The notes under the pieces are model-generated. The model had not been told where the DNA came from and did not search any database. It worked only from the letters and a program-made list of their open reading frames with translations. From Typha latifolia (lineage: Eukaryota > Streptophyta > Magnoliopsida > Poales > Typhaceae), in contig CM034101.1 of the NCBI GenBank assembly GCA_019914945.1, positions 124,001 to 188,000 on the forward strand: 64,000 nt of DNA, read 5' to 3'. This document shows, piece by piece, positions 1-12,310 of this stretch (its first letter is position 1; the number at the start of each line of letters is the position of its first letter). The position numbers were made by a program, and so were the translations under genes.

Positions 1-392
1 TGTAAGACTTATTCACTGATTCATTATAGATAGGCTGAATTTACAAAAAGAAGAGGCAAAAAAGGCATGCAGCAAGAGACTGGATATCCACATTTTTCAA
101 AGGAATTACCCATTCAAACAAATGTTTCGCTATAACTTTATCAGCAATAATTTTCTTTTAAGCAAAATTCGACTGGCTTCGTTAGGAAATAAACAAAGCC
201 AATCTTCAAGAAATATCAACTGCTTAATAATAGCTGCGGCATACAATTGAAATATGAGCCTAGTCAACTGAAGAACCTTTAGTTTGAAATTGATAATGAC
301 AAATGTCAAAGAACCTTCGTCTAATAATGCCTCAAAAGTCTCAACTCTGAAGAATGGGATCAAGTCCATTGAAGGAGAACCATCGAAATAGA
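1..392 (-). other. 3' flank and UTR of the ULT1 gene
   Basis: This AT-rich stretch lies directly downstream of the ULT1 stop codon on the minus strand. A 79-codon open frame at 130-369 has no recognisable domain and probably lies in the 3' untranslated region. I see no separate gene. Confidence 0.5.
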
Positions 393-3300
393 CTAGCCTT
401 TCGCATTTTGAGTGAAATCAACACAAGTCTGGCAGCTGCAATCTGAGAAGCGACAAATCTCACATCCAAAGCAGACACAAGTGGTGCAACCTTTACAGGA
501 TGGTGATCGCCAACACCCTCTTAAAACCTTGCGGCTTGCTCTCTCCTCTTCATCTTCGCAGGTGACTCTGGTATGAATTAAGGTGTAACTCTTTCTTAGA
601 ACACTTACGAAAACACAGCAAAATTGGAGAAAGATGAAAAGAAGGAATTATATCACATTTGAATCCCAGTGTGCAGCCAGAAACCTGACAGCAAAAAAAT
701 GAGAATGCAAGACAGGAGAAATGGTGGAGGAACTAACACATGTATATAGGGAAGGAATTTTTATATTAAATGATGGAACAGTTACTAATGTTAGATTATT
801 TTAAGTTGCATTTCAATGTTCACTTCTATAACCTACATACAAATATAACAACGTCAACCAGCTTTAAGCAGAACACAAACATATCCCTATCTGATTGCTT
901 AAAAAACTGACATATCCCTATCTGGCTGGATGAATCAAAAGTATCCATTTACATCTAACAGGACATAAAATCATATACTAGTTGTCGCCTAAGCATTTAC
1001 TTTTAAATGAGTGAAGTGAACAAATAGTTACAATACCATTTTTTCTAGAAAGAAAAGATAAAGGTTAGAATACATCTATAAATGTTTTCCGGCACAAGAA
1101 ACATGGATCTAAGAAGTACAAGAAAACAGATCAGCTCAAGCGCACATTAGGATAGACCTATCATTTCAATCTAATAGACTTATACATTTATATGAACATA
1201 ATCACAGGGAGCCTAAGATTCATTTGAGATGAAAGAACATGATTTCCCTAAGGAAAGTTTAGTTTAATCATATCATTGTGATAGAATACCAGTTCTAATA
1301 CCCGTTAAACAGTTCAACAAAATTCTGTATATGATGCTTTCCCTGTAGTTACTTCCTAGGTGCCTAATTCTAATCATATGATCTCCTTTCAGAAACAAAC
1401 TAACAGTAGACAAAACCACAAAACTTATTCACAGCTTCAACAATCACCCTCTTACTTGCAATACAAGCTTTAATGGCCATTTCCAGATAAACTGGCAAAT
1501 GCTTGGTTGAAAGTTGAAACCCTTTGAGGATGATTCATGTATTGATTCAGCAAATAAGTTAGAATACAGTACTAATCTCTAGCTGATTTGGTTAAAGATA
1601 TACCTAATAGGTAGAAAGCACACATTGGGAAGACAGATGTCAGTTAAGAATTTAGTTTATAAACAAAAACACAATATAGGGGTTCAAGGCTTAATAGAGC
1701 TTGAAAATGCAGAAGAATTCCAGATTACCTAATATTTAGCTAATAACACATTCAGGCAAGTCAAGAGTACTAGGTTTAAAGAACATCACTATTAAAGTGG
1801 ACCAAGATTCTTCCTGATTAATGATTTCCCAACTTGCAGGGAGAAACTTTATTCAAACAGCTAAGGATAGGGAAAACTACTTAGCAGCACTTTTTCATAG
1901 AAATATGGAATGTTTCGTGGGGTCAACTTCCAATCAACGTTAGGCTTCATAACCCTTCCCTGTCCTCCTCTGCCTTACACCCTGTTTGTAATGATGAGGA
2001 TGAAACATGTAAGCATCTTCTGATATAGTACCCTAAGGCAAAGGAGTTCTGGGACCTAGTGGTATGACAACATAATCTTACTTTCAGGTTCCGCCCAACG
2101 TGGTTCAATTGGACTGGAAAAAGGAGGGAATAGCAAAAAATTGTGAGGCAATTGCCATGATTAAGTGTATCAACATTGTGGAAAAGCCATAATGATTATA
2201 TGTTTCAAACGCGACAAACAACTACTACCCAACTAATTTTAAAGACCTTGCACAGACAGTGGAATCTTTCAATGACCTCTACCGCCTACCAAGAGGGCCT
2301 CCCTGGGGAAAAACCAGGCCTTTTCTTCTCTTTGAGCAAATGCAGCCCCTCCTGCTTTACTGGATCAGTTGTATAGGGATATATTGGGTATCTGTTGGGA
2401 TATCTAGGGTATTGTTGTGCCCTTTTATGAGGTAATACAATTGCCTGCCTTTTACTGAAAAGCCGAGATAAATGCACAATCAAATCATTCTTTCCTTTTC
2501 TTTCTTTCCTTTTCAGATGACTACGACAGATAGCTGGTAGCTAAATGCTAAAGAGACTATCTTTCTTGACAAAGAATGGCAGACGAAAAAACTAAGACCA
2601 CTATGTGGAAACTCTTAGGAAACAAATCTCTTTTCTGTTTCTCCAACCTATTTTTACAACAAGAATTTCACTTGTATAAGGTTTTGCAAGACTTGAACAG
2701 AAAACAAAACATATAATAATAACGTAAATCAAGCTAAACACAATATGGAAATCTAAATATGATATTTCTTATGCTTTGATGCATTAGCTTGCTTCTATTG
2801 GGTATTCCAAACAACTTGAATCAGAAGCGCTAAAGTATGAAAAGTAACTATCAACTAAAACAATTTAGAAATCAATATAAAACACGGTGTCACTATGGAT
2901 GGTCGAGTCTAACAATGTCCAAGACATTTTTTTGATGAGTTCGTAAGAAACTTGTGCTGTCAAGCCACCTTAGAAGTAATATAAACAAGGAAAATATGGA
3001 CTAAAAGTTGCAGACACATTGTCAATCTTGGGCCAGTAAGGTCCTAGAATCCTAGCTTGACTCAACTATGTGACATGGCCAAGTACACCTTTGATATGGA
3101 ACTACAAAATAAAGCATCTGGATGCATTTCAAAATGAACATATACTATCAAACAAAATTATTGATTCTGTTATTCAGCCAGTATGGCATTGATTCAAAAT
3201 AAATTAATTCTTCTCCAACTTTACCCAAAGTGTGAAGTGACTCTCTCAGGTTGGTGTGGGGGATTACATTAATATAATCGGTATTACAATTGCCATGGAT

Positions 3301-6300
3301 TATTTTGGGATATCAAATCAGCCCTAATACTTATTCAATTCAGATCTGATTTGACAATGACAGCTAGATTATTTTGGGTTACACCACCTGGTCTACATAA
3401 ATTTGTCTGCATAAAACGCATACCAAGCTGATTACTTCTCAAAGCAGAATTTGACTATTATAAAAGCTCTGTCCCTCTTGGCCTCTAATGCTGAGGAATA
3501 GCAAATCAAACATTAACTATCTGATTGTCAAGAGATATCATGTTATATGGTTGTTTATGATGGCAAATCAACAGTTAATTCTAGTCAGTAAACTTGGTAT
3601 AGTCAGACACTAGTTGCTAAAAAAGTGATCAGCCTCTTGTAGCTGAGAGAAAGCAGATAATATAGTAGAACCTGTTCTACCCACTTTGGCATAAGCATGT
3701 CTGAGAATGTTATTCGAGGTTCAAAATATCAGAACTGGGATTGTGATCGGCCGTCTGAAAAAATGATACATATCAGCTGTATCGTTTGTATAGACCGTTT
3801 CGGCTGCTAGCACCAAATTTCAAAGACTATTTTTAGTCACAAAAAATCTAAAAATTATTTTTAAATACAGAAAAAATTCCAAAATTTAGAAATTAATTAA
3901 TAGATAATAGATAAATGTAAATAACTTCATATAAAATATAAAATTAAAAAAGTACTATTCTCTCCATCTCACCCACTCTCTCACACAAATAAAATAATTC
4001 TATCTCCCACTCTCCTTACTGCCAAGTCTCCCTCCATCCTTTTCTTTCTTTCTCTCAATCACTCTCTCTCTCTCTATTTTCTCTCTAGCCTCTTCCCTCC
4101 TCTCTAAAAACAATCCCTCTCTCTCTCTCTCTTTCTCTCTCTCTCGCTAGCAAAAAATATTGCTGCAGTAACAAAGATAGAGAGGAGGACGAGGACAGAA
4201 GAAAAAGAGAGGAGAGGCTAGAGAGAGAGGGGGGGAGGGAACGAGTTTGATAAAAAGAGAGAAAAGGAAAAAATGCAGAAAATAGAAAGAAAAAAAACAT
4301 ACTCAAGCTCGTGGTAGCCAGATATTCATCAGAGATCATCGGACGTTGACCAAGGTCGGATCCTTGTCTCGCCGGACATAGACCAAGGCCAAATTTGTTG
4401 TGGATGGTTTGAGAGAGGGAGAAAGAAAGAAAGAGAGAAGATCTGTCATGCAACATCTCGGGTCGAGATCCCATATCGACCGATCTATCTTGGTATCGGC
4501 CGATAATGCAATCTATTGGTCATCCAACAGGCATAAAGCGGAAAAATATACTTCTACAAATTGAAGAGTCTAGAACCATAATGCTGTCGAGCATTACAAA
4601 TTGGTGGGTTCGTCAACAAGATGTAAAATATATCTTGAAGTAGATACATGGAGAAAATATTTCTACAGGCATGCCAGCATAAATACTAAAGCATCAAGAA
4701 CCGAAGGCGATTATAAAAAAGCAAGAAGCAACAGGTTTTCAATCTTTCAGTCTCAAGTGACAAAACAATGAGAGAGAATTAAGTCAACACAGGATAGAAT
4801 AGCTCTGAAAGCACATTCAGTATATAGATCTAATTTTAGGCATATGTGCACACAATCTAAATAAACTTCTTCAACTGCACATTGGAACCATCAACATTCA
4901 CAATCCTGTTGAATATGAATTCAACATACCAATGAACACATACCACCAGAACAGAAAAACTATTAATCATAGCTTCTACATGCCAGAACAGTTGATGCAC
5001 AAGTAATAGCCAAACTCTCACCATGAGGTAATTCAGCTAATTCTTTCAAATAAAAAAATTATACTCATGTAAATATTCAATTGACTATGTGCAACAGTAT
5101 GAGATTAAGAAGAGAATCTGGCAAAGTGGCAATCCACATAAGTATTCTTACTTGTCAAATGTCAAGTCTGAGCATTTCCAATTGAGATTTGCAACAGCAT
5201 CATGATATATGCGGCACTCTTCTTTGGTCCGGAGGCGAAACCTACGCTCTTTGTTACATCTTCTACAATGGATGAACTCGTCGCGATGACATGGTCGTCC
5301 ATTAGGACCTTTATGTGAGCCATTAGCTTTCAGTGACTGGTTATAGTATCTAAGCAACACTGTCTTTGCCAGTGGAACTTTTTCCCCTTGAATGATAACC
5401 CATACATTGTTCTTCCATTTCCTTGCAGTTTCCCGTCCAGAATGTTTCTCAAAAGCAGCTGGGGTCAATTTATCTGATGATTCAGTAACATAGTCAGTTA
5501 CAGCTAGGAGTTAAAAGTACCATCAAGCACCAGATATAATTCATGATATTATTCTCAGATATTATTAATGCATTATGGAGACGTGCAATCATATAATTTC
5601 GATTGTGAGCTAAGACAGCAATATAAAAGTATGCGATTAGAGACAACCAAGTCCCAAAGATTACATTGTATGTTTTATAGTTTAAGAAGTAGATTTGCTT
5701 ATGTCTAATGCAGATTTATAAGCATAGATCACTCTACAGCTAGCTTGAGCAGATAATGTTACTCTGGAATATTGCGAGCAAGAAATGAGTCCTCTTTGTG
5801 GCACAATTGCACCTTCAGTATGGTGAACTTGGGTATCAAATAAAAAAAAATTAGAATAAAGCCAACTACATCATTTAATATAGTTGAGCAATCTTGAGAA
5901 ATTTGTTTTCTTTCTGATACAATCTCATAAATCTCAAGGAACTAAGAATTATTCTTCACAGTTCACTTATCCCTTTCCAGGAAAATCACATATGCTGCAT
6001 TCCACTTTTCCAAAAAGAATTTTGCACGTTCTTTCAATCCAATATCGTCTTCCTCATTATTTGGTCTATCATTCAAATTGCATAAGAGCATCCCACTGAG
6101 CAACTTCTAGGAAACTTTACAATGGGCAATTGTAATAAATGCTGCCAAGTCATGCTCATGCCCTGATCAAAGTATTCGACAACACTTTAAGGTAGAAAGG
6201 ATTTAATAATAAGATGCATGAACAAGCTGATTCATTATGCAGAGCTCTTCCAGATTATAATCTGAAGAAGTGACAGGAACACAATCCAGGCAGAACTAAT

Positions 6301-7606
6301 GAATTAGCTTCTCTCCATCATGATACACAATTTTCTAAACAACACCCATCCACTGCCTAATTAGATATATTTTTTCTCTTCCTAGACATTTTAATCAAGA
6401 AAAGTACCAGAAGCAGATTAAATTACTCATACATACAGAATAGGAAGATGAAAATTGAAAACACAGAAACAGCCTCAACCCACTTGAGATTCTATCCTCC
6501 TAATTCAAGACCTCCTGTACACAACAATCAAATTTTGTTACAGAAACTAATGTCAGAGATTCTATTCTTTTCTCTCCTTTTGTTATCAACAAGCAACTGA
6601 CTGCTGATAGTCACAACTCATGATTACCAAAGAACCTGTTTCTTCTGATTATGCTTTTCCTCATATGCTATTATTCGTTCTACATGAGAAGAACACAGGA
6701 CGAGCAGAGATAAGTGAATTTTCTCGAGAAAGATGTTGTAAAAGAAAGCCTAGATGGGTGGCACTAAGAGAAAAAGGTGTTTGCCTATTATCATAGGGGT
6801 ATATCCATTGATAGCCATGACCTGAAGCTAAAGAACTCAAAACTGCAGCCTTAGGTAAAATAACATCATTGAAACACAGAGAATAACATTCAGAGGATAA
6901 CTCCATGAACAGTGTAAGTTGAAGTTGCATAAGAAACAGCCATTCTTATAATAGAAAGAAATATTTCAAACCATGGAGCATGACCATCGTGACAAGCGAC
7001 TTTCAAGGACATACAGAAGCAAATTTCCAGAACCAAACTGTAGTAACAGGCAAGTACAGGACATAGAAGATCATACATCACCAGGTATTCTCCATTAACA
7101 ACTTGCATAGGCACATACACCGAAGAAGTCACATTTTAACTAAAAAGATCGGCAAGACATGCAAGTCTGGAGAAACAAGAAGAAAACACCTTGCATGGAT
7201 AAAATATGAAATATATCAACCGATGCATAGGTAGGTGAGCTTATAAAAGATAGAGCAAGCATGATCAAGAATCAAACACCATATGTGCATCGGCATGAAT
7301 CCTTGCCAAAAGATAACCAACATCAACAAAGTAGAGCACACAAAAATGAAACATCTACAATGGATCAAGGCACCATCACATGAGACGATCAGACTCACCT
7401 TCGTTACAGCCGGGCGTGCACTCACAGCTGACCTCCAGATCGCCGGAGGCGAATACCCTAAGCCTCCCCACAGCATCCCCGTAGCGATGGCTCGTGCAAC
7501 CACATGTCACCTCGACAAAGTCCCCACCTTTCTTCAATCCACTCATCTCGCTCAACTCTTCATCACTGAACAGAAGGCCCACGTCTTCTCCCATATCACT
7601 AGCCAT
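393..7606 (-). CDS. ULT1: ULTRAPETALA1-type SAND-domain trithorax factor, 3 exons, 234 aa
   Basis: Exons (minus strand): 7606-7399, 5473-5152 and 567-393, joined in phase at GT/AG borders (705 nt). The start gives MASDMGEDVG. Residues about 20-70 carry GGDFVEV, CGCTSHRYGDAVGRLRVF and the Cys-rich ECTPGC. Exon 2 holds AAFEKHSGRETARKWKNNVW, the SAND-type core, and a CHRDEFIHCRRCNKERR zinc-ligand stretch. Exon 3 is a Cys-rich tail (SCKGCTTCVCFGCEICR). Length and domain order match Arabidopsis ULT1/ULT2. In Arabidopsis, ULT1 is a nuclear trithorax-group coactivator that limits floral and shoot meristem size and opposes Polycomb repression; that role is family knowledge. Intron 1 is 1.9 kb and intron 2 is 4.6 kb, much longer than I would expect, and intron 2 contains transposon debris. 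Identity is very secure; the ULT1-versus-ULT2 choice is not. Confidence 0.95.
1890..2270 (+). mobile_element. Decayed LINE (non-LTR retrotransposon) fragment, RT zinc-binding end
   Basis: Conceptual translation on the plus strand gives PVCNDEDETCKHLL, a stop, then YPKAKEFWDLV. This matches the Cys-Cys-His-type zf-RVT pattern near the C-terminus of plant L1 reverse transcriptases. It is followed about 90 bases on by STLWKSHNDYMFQTR, which resembles the usual W-x-x-RN(D)-x-x-F segment after that domain. In-frame stops interrupt it, and no reverse transcriptase core is visible, so it is an old 3' remnant. It sits inside ULT1 intron 2 in the opposite orientation to the gene. Confidence 0.7.
3740..4515. 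mobile_element. Possible TIR element with GA/CT-rich interior in ULT1 intron 2
   Basis: Both edges carry a similar sequence: GATTGTGATCGGCCG at the left, and its inverted relative (reads ATCGGCCGATAATGCAATC on plus) at the right. Between them lie an AT-rich part and a purine/pyrimidine-rich block (about 4020-4460) of CT and GA runs. The inverted ends are short and imperfect, I could not define a target-site duplication, and there is no coding capacity. It could equally be a dispersed repeat or LTR fragment. Confidence 0.3.
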
Positions 7607-8179
7607 GTTCTCACCAGAGACGACTCAAGAAGATATAGAGAGAAAGAAATCTTCTAAAAAAAAAGGTAGCCCTTTTCGTGAAGAAACCGTGATAAGGAGA
7701 CGAAAGACGAATTGGGTTCTCTTCAAATGGCCATTAGAAGCTTAGAAACAACCCAAAATGACGAAACCTGCGTCAGAAGATCTGAACGTCAAACCTAAAA
7801 GAACAACCAAAGAAGAGTTCCTAAAAACTCTCCGTAAAAGCGATCAAAGAAGAGATCTTTGAGGAACCCACGTCAAAGAAACAAAGGGAAACGCACGGTG
7901 CCGCCTCCAAAGCGCGTCCTTGAAGAACCCGAGATCTACCGGGATACGGCAGGAAGGTAGGAAACCCACGCCACAAAGTACCAAGAAAGGAATCTCTACC
8001 GCATACGCCTCTCGCCTAAAAAACCGGCGGAGAAAGGGATAGAACTAAACTTTTCAAAGATTATCGACGCTTCCCATTCTGCGCCCCCCCCTCCCTTTCA
8101 AACTCTTCTCTCTCTATCCCTCTCACATACACAACAAACCAAATCCCGCAGCAAATGGTTTCTACTGGCGATAGAGATG

Positions 8180-8181
<2 letters not shown>

Positions 8182-8213
<32 letters not shown>
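8182..8213. repeat. (GA)16 microsatellite upstream of ULT1
   Basis: An uninterrupted GA run lies about 580 bases upstream of the ULT1 start codon, in the leader or core promoter. GA repeats are the known binding sites of plant BPC (BASIC PENTACYSTEINE) proteins; whether this one is bound is inference. Confidence 0.85.
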
Positions 8214-8217
<4 letters not shown>

Positions 8218-9627
8218 GCTATTTTGGGAATCCCAACAAGGGCCTACTCAGCTAGCCTCGAGATGCTGTATACATAAGCGCCTGCCTTCGTGCATGACAT
8301 GACATGAGAAATATATTTCATTGCATTCACTTAAGTTTGTTGGGTAGGGAGAGAGAACCGGAGAAAAGCAAGTGGTGGGGGAAGGCAGAAAGAAATCAAA
8401 ACTCTTATCACTCATGTGGGGGAGAAGACGAGGTTATATAAAGCTTGTATCTTTTCTTTTCTTTCTCTTTTTCTTTTTTACCATTTCACACTATAAAGGG
8501 TCCCCCTTCCCTATGTTTTCATGTCTTTCTCCATACAAAAATCATACTTGGATTTTGGGCCACCAGGGAAGGGGTTTGCCTCCCTCCTCTAGCTCAAAAC
8601 AAAACTTCACCGACCTCCAATTCCCTTTTTTTTGTTTCCTCTTCCATGGATCATCACACTCAATGCTTAATTTTTACTTCAATCAAGTATGAACTATATT
8701 ATATATATTTATATATGATGTTAGTTTTGCATCTAGCAGTAGAGCACTGCAAACACAGCCAATATGCTGTAGTCCAATCAAATAAGTGACCAACCAATAC
8801 TATACTGCAAATAATGCGCATTTAAGATACCTCTCGGTTTCCTCCTCGTTTCAGGAATCAGGATACAAACAAAACAAATCTAGCTTTCTCTTTAGTGGTA
8901 AACTTCCACTCTAAAGCAACTCACGTTTTTCTTTTTCTTTTTTTCTAATCTCAGATTGTTGTTAAGATATGCGTTTTTGGTAGAAAAATGCAACACAGAA
9001 TTGAATGGAGTAAAAAATAAAAATAGAAACAAAACAAAACAGTAGCACTAATGAGACATGAACCTTTTATTGTCCACCTATTCTTGTACTTTTCATCTTT
9101 GTGCGGTTCGAGTTACTCCAGTCCTGGGTCCTTCTTACACTACTTACTCGTCACCAGCTTTCTCTCATCTCTAAGTAAGAATCATGGTGTCACTTATCAG
9201 TCTCATGTCTCTGTCATATCTCCGGATGTCCCATTATATGATTCCTTCTCATGAGACCACTGGACCTTTTCTTACCCTGTCTCCGCACGCTTTCGAAAGC
9301 TAAGATAACTATTAATGGATCTTAATTCACAATCGACTTCATCTCTTTTAGTGATCTAGTTCGTCTAAAGTTTTAGTTATATATTCTCCATCTGATTGTG
9401 AGTTTCAGTTTTATCAAGTATAGTCACGTAAATTTCTTTGTACCTGCACATAAAGTGATTTATAAAGTTGTTTCTTAAATGGCTAATTCCATTCCTTTAG
9501 GCCGGAAAAAGCGACTATCTTTTAAAATATATTATTACATAAATCATCAACAACTATAATATCAATTATAGCAAAATGAGTAAATTCTTTTATAACGGAT
9601 GGTAGGATTGGTCAAAAACTCTGTGCA

Positions 9628-9630
<3 letters not shown>

Positions 9631-9666
<36 letters not shown>
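9631..9666. repeat. (AT)n microsatellite
   Basis: Uninterrupted AT dinucleotide run of about 36 bases in intergenic DNA. Confidence 0.95.
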
Positions 9667-9669
<3 letters not shown>

Positions 9670-10902
9670 AGTAGCGGCGCACAGTTTGCATGATGGTTGT
9701 AGTAGAAGTCCTCCAAACTCTGGACCACATTATATCCTAAGCTGATCAAGCGTTAGCAAAGAATACGTTAATTTCACCTTTGCTGCCTCTATCCGCAAAG
9801 TTGATGATCATCGTAATGTAGTGTCACAGAGAACTGAAATCTGGTTGTATGAAGTGATTGGCATATATTTGGGGCATGCATGAATTCATTCAATCTTTAA
9901 ATAAAAAAAATTCAGTGAAGTCGCTCGGAGATCGGAGTGCCTTAGAAAGAAGGGATGCTCTTAACTTTGGTTGACCTGTCTTTGGATTGGCAAAATCCCA
10001 GATATAAGTTAGAATACTTTTTGGCTCAGTGGTAGATTAAACACTAAACATTGGAAACCATGTGGAAAACCGAAATCTGTATCTAAATTGCGCTTCTCAA
10101 TTTTGATCGGAAGTAATGTTAGCCTTCAAAGATTGAAGAACAATGCAAGGAGTATTCTCGCAAAGGTCTTCAATCAATTGGGCATCAAAACAAAAGGTGT
10201 CTGTCAACAGAGGAATGGAAAGTAGTCGTGCTGTAATTCATGGCTAACAACTGCATGAACACTTTAACAGACAGAGGGCACTGCTTGTTCTGGGGAAGGT
10301 CAAGAAGCAAGTTATATCACCATCCAGATAAAAGGAGGACTGGAAGCAAAGAGTTGATGACTTTGTACCATGCATTTGGACGCATATCATGCATCAAGAG
10401 TCACCATAAACTTGTTTAGTTATAATGAATACCACATGCCAAGTTGCATTATTGGCCTACTAGTGCTTATATTTACAATATAATGTGAGTTCTCCGGGGG
10501 GTTAGGCTGTAGGCTTTTAGGATACCCAAATATGCTCTCTCTTGGGAGTTGGGGTGAGGAGTTAGAATGTTTATATTATAGAACGGACACATGATTGCCA
10601 AGCTTTCGCCTCATGATTATAAATAAAACAACAAAGAGCTAGCATTTCAAAAGCTTTGCTAGATCTCTCGAGTTTGTGACACAAGTTTAATTTGCCCCAG
10701 GGAATGGCTCTAGTTCCTTTTTTTTTTTCCTGAAAGCTTCGCTAGGTGAAAAGAATAGCTCGTTGATAGGTACTGTTTAAGTGATCAAAAAGTACACGAG
10801 GAAAACTTTTTATTAATCGATCGGAGTAGAATGGTCCCCTAGTACTAGTAGATGGAGCTCCAGATGAGGAAATGGAGGAGCATCTGATCCCCATCTACGA
10901 GT

Positions 10903-10922
10903 ACACACACACACACACACAC
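10903..10922. repeat. (AC)n microsatellite
   Basis: AC dinucleotide run of about 20 bases, followed by a short AGAGAG tail. Confidence 0.9.
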
Positions 10923-11590
10923 AGAGAGTGTGCTTTCCCTATTCTTTATTTGTGGGGACAGGGGACACCATGTAATTTATAGCTCTCGGAAAAGATGATG
11001 GAGCTCTTAGTATTTCCAAAAGTACTACTTCCTTAGGATCACATGCAGAATATCTTTATAATTGTGCAAACCTTTGGAATCTCTGAACACTTTATGAGAT
11101 CCCCTGCAGAAATAACATAGCTCTTTGTATTGGTATAGGAGCCATCGATTGGATTCACAAGCCTTCCAATGCTCCTTTATCTGAGGTTATAAAGAATAAG
11201 ATGGTTTACATTGGTAGTAGGAGTGATTTAAAGATGGTGATTTGTGAAGAATGTGAAGTTTCACTACATACTACCCTGATTATTGATGCGTAGAACATCT
11301 TTAAAAGTTTCAGAAAAATATTGTTCACGTGACAATGAGCACATCTTGAACACTTGTAAAGGCATATTTATTGAGATACATTAGAATTAGAATGCTCATA
11401 AAGTCGGTGTCAATGTAGGAAGCATTGCAGTGTTCCGAGTTCAGTTGACGAATAATGTATGTTTCGAGTGCTTTTATTTAAAGAAGACTCCGGTGGATTT
11501 TTGATGATTTCTTTTTCGTTCTGCTGCTTCGTTCCTTTTCTTCTCTTCTCTTCTTTACTTTTTTTTCTCTCTATTTTTAAATAAATATAA

Positions 11591-11937
11591 GTGTTAAATA
11601 TATTTTATCCTTTTATACTTATATCTAAAATTAATTTACTCCTTGTACTTTAAAAATTTTCAAATCAGTCTAAATACTTATGATTAAATTAAGACAGTTA
11701 ATTTTTTATTATTAAATTTAATGACTATTTTCATAATTTTGCTAAGTTGTATTAAAATCTGTATATATTTTCTAACAAATACTATATGGGCATTTTAGTC
11801 ATTGTAATATTATTCAGTAAGTTTAATAAAAAAATTAATAATTTCATTTTACTCGTGAGTACTTTATGAGGATTGACTTTAGATATTGTGGAGTATAGAA
11901 AGGTAAAATAATATTTTGAGCAAAATACATTTAACAC
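11591..11937. mobile_element. MITE-like element with imperfect terminal inverted repeats
   Basis: The left end reads GTGTTAAATATATTTTATCC. The reverse complement of the right end reads GTGTTAAATGTATTTTGCTC, and similarity continues inward through TATCTAAA and a TACTTTA/AGTACT block. The element is about 350 bases, AT-rich and non-coding, as expected for a non-autonomous DNA transposon. The flanks share a short AATATA word, so the exact target-site duplication is unclear. Confidence 0.5.
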
Positions 11938-12048
11938 TCAATATAATTAGAGTGCTCACTTTTTTTCAATGAAAAAAATAAATATTATCGAAACCAATAA
12001 GAGATGATTTTATGCAAAACGTACTTTATAGTAAGAAAGAGAGATATG

Positions 12049-12050
<2 letters not shown>

Positions 12051-12086
<36 letters not shown>
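12051..12086. repeat. (AT)n microsatellite upstream of the DUF300 gene
   Basis: AT dinucleotide run of about 36 bases, about 100 bases upstream of the likely transcribed leader of the next gene. Confidence 0.95.
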
Positions 12087-12090
<4 letters not shown>

Positions 12091-12189
12091 AAAAGGATTT
12101 TAGGATGAGGTAAACATTATGCAAGAAAATCAAAGGTAAGAAACGAAGGAATGACCCGAGGTAGGTTGCGGGCGTCACTCGTCAGTCCG

Positions 12190-12310
12190 TGTTAATTACT
12201 ACCCCGCGGACGGCAGACCCCTACTCCCCGATTTCCGAGGCCTCTCTTTCTCCGCAGCAGGACGACTCAGATCGAGATCTCTCTGTCTCCCTCGGTTCCC
12301 TCAATCTACT
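12190..12310 (+). other. Probable 5' UTR exon of the DUF300 gene
   Basis: A C/T-rich, GC-rich leader (typical plant 5' UTR composition) ends at a good donor, CTACT|GTAAGTG, at 12310/12311. The acceptor of the following intron is either CCAG at 13222 or GCAG at 13250. No ATG here opens the family's reading frame. Confidence 0.5.

Larger units (their letters stand above)
8214..12180. other. Intergenic region between divergent ULT1 and the DUF300 gene
   Basis: About 4 kb with no gene I can support. It holds (AT)n at 9631-9666, (AC)n at 10903-10922, (AT)n at 12051-12086 and a MITE-like element at 11591-11937. Overlapping open frames around 8372-8789 are low-complexity and probably chance. A short open stretch around 11105-11290 on the plus strand matches nothing I recognise. 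Confidence 0.6.

Noticed and set aside
4085..4474. A 129-codon minus-strand open frame
   Set aside because: It runs through CT/GA low-complexity DNA and encodes Ser/Leu and Arg/Glu repeats inside the ULT1 intron.
8372..8789. Overlapping plus-strand open frames of 106 and 114 codons
   Set aside because: Phe/Ser-rich from T-rich DNA, two overlapping frames with equal support, no domain.
11105..11290. Plus-strand open stretch (IGIGAIDWIHKPSNAPLSEV and following)
   Set aside because: It reads like protein for about 50 codons, but I cannot link it to any family, and there is no clear start or splice context. Possibly an old transposon scrap.
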